In this document: one piece after another, positions 6,549-9,533 of the stretch
How positions within the stretch are numbered: position 1 is the first letter of the stretch
Layout of the letters: every line of letters starts with the position of its first letter
NCBI GenBank assembly: GCA_026706225.1
Contig: JAPOZE010000304.1
Location: 1 to 9,533 of the forward strand
Source of the DNA: Acidobacteriota bacterium
GTDB lineage: Bacteria; Acidobacteriota; Terriglobia; Versatilivoradales; Versatilivoraceae
Direction of reading: 5' to 3'
DNA: 9,533 nucleotides
Notes under the pieces: generated by a model
Database searches by the model: none
Told to the model about the DNA's origin: nothing
What the model saw: the letters and a program-made list of their open reading frames with translations, nothing else
Position numbers and translations under genes: made by a program

Positions 6549-7310
6549 TTAGTATTCCTTGACGCTGACCACGATCCCCTCGTGAAACTCCACGAAAATC
6601 ACCTTGTAGGGCCTCTCCCCGTAAATCCACTCCTCCACCACCGTCTCGCCCTTGGTTTCCCACACCCTCCGGAGCGGTTGACCCATCGAGGCCAGCACCG
6701 TGTCCTTGTCCATGCCCACCGCCGCCCGCTTGTTGCGGATGGCTTCCTTGAATTCTTCGGGCTGGGTTTCCATGAAGCTCTTGGTGGAGCTCTGCTTGCT
6801 GAAATCCAGCACCGTGGAGAGGATGGACTTGACTTCCTCGGGGGTCAGGTCGGGAACGAACTCATTGAACTTGATGGTGACGTAGGAGCCCTTGGGGTTG
6901 GAGGCATCCGAAGGTCTTGCCAGCGGCGTCACCGAGGTTGCGGTTCCCGCGTAGATCCGCTCCAGAATGCGCCTCTTCAACTTTCTGCCGCCGCCGTTGA
7001 GCTCGAAGCGCAACTTCTTCTTGTCGAAGCTGATCTTGGTGATCTGGACTCTGATGCCGGACGTGATGAACTGGCCGCTGCGAAGCAGGGACATTTCGTG
7101 TTTTTCCCAGTCGAACTCGCCGGTGTCGTCTACGGTCAACCCCTTCTTGTTGATGGGGAGAGAGACTTTGAGGGTGGCGTACTCGCTGGCGAGGGCCCGA
7201 ACCAGCTCGCGGCGAGCCGGGGTGTTGAGTTGGGAGGACTCGTCCTCGGCGATTGCGAGTGGGGGGAGAAGGAAGACGCAGACAAGAGCGATGCCGAAGA
7301 GCCTCAGCAT
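6549..7310 (-). CDS. Secreted protein of unknown function with a BamE/SmpA-like C-terminal module
   Basis: I do not recognise the full protein. From the ATG at 7308-7310 it has 253 residues. A signal peptide is clear: MLRLFGIALVCVFLLPPLAIA, cleaved near the last Ala before EDESS. The Cys in the hydrophobic core is not in a lipobox. The middle is rich in charged beta-type segments (ITKISFDKKKLRFELNGGG). The last 59 residues (195-253) contain GMDKDTVLASMGQPLRRVWE, EEWIYG and KVIFVEFHEGIVVSVKEY. This 'G-M-x-x-x-x-V-x-x-x-x-G-x-P ... E-W-x-Y-G ... V-x-F-x-x-G-x-V' pattern is that of BamE/SmpA-like folds, which often mediate envelope protein contacts. In-frame ATGs also exist at 7317-7319 and 7374-7376. 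The last is unlikely because a -10 promoter element lies downstream of it. GGATGG just before 7310 slightly favours that start. Confidence 0.72.
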   Translation of the reverse strand: MLRLFGIALVCVFLLPPLAIAEDESSQLNTPARRELVRALASEYATLKVSLPINKKGLTVDDTGEFDWEKHEMSLLRSGQFITSGIRVQITKISFDKKKLRFELNGGGRKLKRRILERIYAGTATSVTPLARPSDASNPKGSYVTIKFNEFVPDLTPEEVKSILSTVLDFSKQSSTKSFMETQPEEFKEAIRNKRAAVGMDKDTVLASMGQPLRRVWETKGETVVEEWIYGERPYKVIFVEFHEGIVVSVKEY

Positions 7311-7346
7311 GGGGACCATCCCGGGTAGCTGGTACTTGCTGATTGA

Positions 7347-7376
7347 ATTATAAGGGAGGCGCTCCGAGGGGCGCAA
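7347..7376 (-). promoter_or_regulatory. Predicted sigma-70-type promoter for the BamE-like secreted protein
   Basis: On the minus strand TATAAT (7352 down to 7347) is a perfect -10 hexamer. TTGCGC (7376 down to 7371) lies 18 bases upstream as a partial -35 match (three of six). Transcription would start near 7340 and leave a leader of about 20-30 bases before the ATG at 7319 or 7310. The element falls inside the longest possible version of the downstream frame, which argues against the ATG at 7376. It also indicates independent expression from the preceding histone-deacetylase-like gene. Confidence 0.55.
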
Positions 7377-7400
7377 GCGGCTTCGATGCCCCCACCAGGA

Positions 7401-8429
7401 TCAGAACTTCCAGTGGTCCCCGAAATGCGTCCGGGCCCGAGCCAGGACGGCCTCGAACAGGTCGGAGCGGCCCGAGGATGGCACGGGTCCCGGATGCCCG
7501 CAAATCTGGTCCAACACCCGCAGCACACTTTCCTGCAATCCCTCGAGGTGGTAGCCGCCCTCCAGAACCAGGACCATCCTTCCCTGGCAGACCGCGTCCG
7601 CCAGGGCCTTGAGGTCGCGAGCCATGGAGGCGAATCCGTCCGGAGTGACCCGCATGCCGGCCAGGGGATCTTCCAGGTAGGCGTCGAAGCCGGCCGACAC
7701 CAGCATCAATTGGGGACGGTAGGCCTTGGCCACCGGAAGGATGATCTTGTCGAAGATCAGACCGTAGGTGATATCTCCGGTACCTGCGGGCAGCGGAAAG
7801 TTGAGGGTGAAGCCACGGCCTGAGGCGCTGCCGATTTCCGGAAAGGCGCCGGTTCCGGGGAAAAGAGGATACTGATGGGTAGAAATGAACAGCACGTCCT
7901 GGCGATGGTAAAAAGTCTTTTGAGTGCCGTTCCCGTGGTGGACATCGAAATCGACCACCAGGACCCGTTCCAGTCCGAAGCGTTTCAGGGCGTAGGCCGC
8001 GCCCAGGGCCACGTTGCCGAAGAGGCAAAAACCCATGGCCCGTTCGGGTTCGGCGTGGTGACCGGGCGGCCGCACAAAGGCAAAGCCGTTGTCGATCTCG
8101 CCCGACATCAGCGACTCGATCATCTGCAGGATTCCGCCCACCGCGTGGACGGCCACCTCGTAGCTGGCTTCGCTGACGGCCGTATCGGCATCGAGATAGG
8201 CGAAGGCCTTGCCGGCGCTGCGCTGAATGGTGCGAATGTGGGAAGCGGAATGGACCAGGCGGAGCTCCGCCTCGGTGGCCGGTCTCAGGCCCAGGCGCTT
8301 GAGGTCCTTGAGGTGGGGGTAGGAGTCGAGCCCTTGCCGGATGGAGAGCAGGCGCTCCTTGCTTTCCGGATGGGCAAGTCCGGTATCGTGCTTCAGGAAG
8401 AGATCGTCCCAGAGAATTCCAGTCGTCAT
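7401..8429 (-). CDS. Zinc-dependent histone-deacetylase-family amidohydrolase (AcuC / acetylpolyamine-deacetylase type)
   Basis: This 342-residue cytoplasmic enzyme should hydrolyse an acetyl-amide bond. Possible substrates in bacteria are acetyl-lysine, acetylpolyamines or related small amides; the sequence does not decide between them. All catalytic residues are visible: the His pair in FVRPPGHHAEPERAMGFC (His124, His125), zinc ligands Asp162 and His164 in VVDFDVHHGNGTQ, zinc ligand Asp249 in LVSAGFDAY, and Tyr293 in VLEGGYHLEGL. The early HDTGLAHPESKERL (14-27) is the usual class II-like opening. Length is normal for the family. The ATG at 8427-8429 begins directly at the conserved N-terminus; the ribosome binding site is poor. 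It is codirectional with mnmA, whose stop lies 79 bases upstream in reading order. The BamE-like gene follows behind its own promoter. Family confidence is high and the active site looks intact. Confidence 0.92.
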   Translation of the reverse strand: MTTGILWDDLFLKHDTGLAHPESKERLLSIRQGLDSYPHLKDLKRLGLRPATEAELRLVHSASHIRTIQRSAGKAFAYLDADTAVSEASYEVAVHAVGGILQMIESLMSGEIDNGFAFVRPPGHHAEPERAMGFCLFGNVALGAAYALKRFGLERVLVVDFDVHHGNGTQKTFYHRQDVLFISTHQYPLFPGTGAFPEIGSASGRGFTLNFPLPAGTGDITYGLIFDKIILPVAKAYRPQLMLVSAGFDAYLEDPLAGMRVTPDGFASMARDLKALADAVCQGRMVLVLEGGYHLEGLQESVLRVLDQICGHPGPVPSSGRSDLFEAVLARARTHFGDHWKF

Positions 8430-8508
8430 GGAGTCAAGCCACCGCTATGCCGGCGGGTAAAGGCCGCAGCGGTCCAGGAAGGTTTCTGTCCGTCCCGAGA
8501 AACAGGGG

Positions 8509-9533
8509 CTACAGTCCTTCCTGAATCCAGCCGCCGCCCACCACCAGCTCGTCCTGGTAAAAGACCACGGCCTGCCCCGGAGTCACGGCCCGCTGACGTT
8601 CGTCGAAGCGAACCTCCACCGATCCGTCGTTCCGAGCCGACAGGGTCGCCTCGGCTGCCCGGTGCCGGCTGCGGATCTGGGCCTGAACCCGCAGCGTAGG
8701 GGTGCATTCCTCAATGGAGATCCAGTTGACCCTGGAGGCGATCAGGCCGGACCGGAGCAGATCGCGGTCCGGGCCCACCACCACTCGATTGCGGCGGGGG
8801 TCGGTCTCGATGACGTAGAGCCGCTCTCCGGTTGCCACTCCCAGTCCTTTCCGCTGGCCGACCGTGAAATAATGGATTCCCGGGTGCTCGCCCATGACCT
8901 CTCCCTGCCGGTTCACGATTGGACCGGGCCCACCGCTGTCGGAGGGGGTGGCGTCCGACTTCGAGTCCTGCTTCGAGCCGTTCGATCCCGCGGTCGACAT
9001 CTCCATCTTTCCCCGATATCGCTCTACGAAACGCCCGGTGTCCTTGGTGGGAATGAAGCAGATCTCCTGGCTTTCCGGCTTGTCGGCGATGGGCAGGCGA
9101 TAGCCTTCGGCCATGCCTCGCACCTCCGACTTGGTGAACTCGCCCAGGGGAAAGAGCATGCGGCTCAACTGGGCCTGAGTCAGGTCGAACAGGAAAAAGG
9201 ACTGGTCCTTGCTTCGGTCGACGGCGCGGAGAAGCTCGTAGCGTCCGGTCCGGGGGTTGTGGCGGATGCGGGCGTAGTGGCCGGTGGCGATCCGGTCGGC
9301 GCCGATCTGGGTGGCACGGGCCAGCAGCCGGTCGAACTTCATGAGCGTGTTGCAGCGGGTGCAGGGAATGGGAGTCTCCCCGCTGAGGTAGCTCTCCACG
9401 AAGGGACGCACCACCTCCTGCTCGAAGGCCCGCTCGAAGTTCACCACGTAGAAGGGGATATCCAGGAAGCGGGCTACGCGCCGGGCGTCATGGATATCGT
9501 CGAGCGAGCAACAGGTTCCCGAGTTCTTTCGCT
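8509..9533 (-). CDS. mnmA: tRNA-specific 2-thiouridylase MnmA, 5' truncated by window edge
   Basis: MnmA is a cytoplasmic ATP-dependent enzyme that inserts sulfur at C2 of wobble uridine 34 in Lys, Glu and Gln tRNAs, with sulfur relayed from a cysteine desulfurase. About 340 residues are visible. The frame runs off the right edge, so the N-terminal PPi-loop (SGGxDS) is not seen. The visible part opens with TCCSLDDIHDARRVA and DIPFYVVNF. The catalytic cysteine in PCTRCNTLMKF is at codon 9352-9354. GHYARI and KDQSFFLF follow, then FPLGEFTKSEVR, the second catalytic cysteine in SQEICFIP (codon 9058-9060), and HYFTVGQRKGLG. A GTG at 9445-9447 could be mistaken for a start, but homology continues upstream. 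Residues encoded at about 8929-9006 form a Ser/Gly/Asp-rich insertion absent from typical members. The stop is TAG at 8509-8511. Confidence 0.94.
   Translation of the reverse strand, partial: RKNSGTCCSLDDIHDARRVARFLDIPFYVVNFERAFEQEVVRPFVESYLSGETPIPCTRCNTLMKFDRLLARATQIGADRIATGHYARIRHNPRTGRYELLRAVDRSKDQSFFLFDLTQAQLSRMLFPLGEFTKSEVRGMAEGYRLPIADKPESQEICFIPTKDTGRFVERYRGKMEMSTAGSNGSKQDSKSDATPSDSGGPGPIVNRQGEVMGEHPGIHYFTVGQRKGLGVATGERLYVIETDPRRNRVVVGPDRDLLRSGLIASRVNWISIEECTPTLRVQAQIRSRHRAAEATLSARNDGSVEVRFDERQRAVTPGQAVVFYQDELVVGGGWIQEGL

Noticed and set aside
8482..8503. Inverted repeat GTTTCT / AGAAAC after the mnmA stop as a terminator
   Set aside because: The stem is only six base pairs with a ten-base loop and no T-run on the minus strand, so a terminator is not supported.
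7875..8699. Plus-strand open frame of 274 codons opposite the deacetylase-like gene
   Set aside because: It runs antisense across a gene with a complete set of catalytic motifs and into the mnmA end, and shows no recognisable domain.
9445..9447. GTG at 9445-9447 as the mnmA start
   Set aside because: The conserved MnmA sequence (TCCSLDDIHDARRVA) continues upstream to the window edge, so the true start is outside the window.

Overview
This is a GC-rich bacterial window with a mix of housekeeping RNA-modification and cofactor genes and two less usual secreted proteins. The best guess for the source is an Acidobacteriota-like or similar uncultured environmental bacterium. That guess rests on a SpoIVB-type S55 domain protein outside any sporulation context, followed by a secreted beta-propeller protein, and on the high-GC coding style. 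It is an inference from gene content and is not proven by a marker gene. No mobile element, CRISPR array, rRNA or tRNA is visible.

Layout, left to right. Positions 1-236 hold the 3' end of a probable membrane glycosyltransferase. Next come two small genes read in the same direction, a Phd/YefM-type antitoxin and a HicB-like small protein, with no recognisable toxin beside either. They converge on mobA (molybdenum cofactor guanylyltransferase, minus strand), with only four bases between the stop codons. A gap of about 270 bases between mobA and the next gene carries an extended -10 promoter (1706-1714) for a rightward unit. That unit contains a secreted S55-like protein, a secreted beta-propeller protein with Ig/FN3-like modules, and trmL (tRNA wobble 2'-O-methyltransferase). 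It converges on a leftward group. In minus-strand reading order this group is mnmA (tRNA 2-thiouridylase, truncated by the window edge), a zinc-dependent histone-deacetylase-family amidohydrolase, and a secreted protein with a BamE/SmpA-like C-terminal module that has its own predicted promoter.

Functional picture. The S55-like and propeller genes are adjacent, codirectional and both have signal peptides, so they may act together outside the cytoplasm; this is inference. trmL and mnmA both modify tRNA wobble position 34. The most interesting protein is the S55-like one. Its serine motif and its histidine motif are both recognisable, but their order appears reversed relative to Bacillus SpoIVB, which suggests a circularly permuted or diverged family. 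Two smaller oddities are a Ser/Gly/Asp-rich insertion inside mnmA and a long Ala/Pro linker that interrupts one propeller blade.
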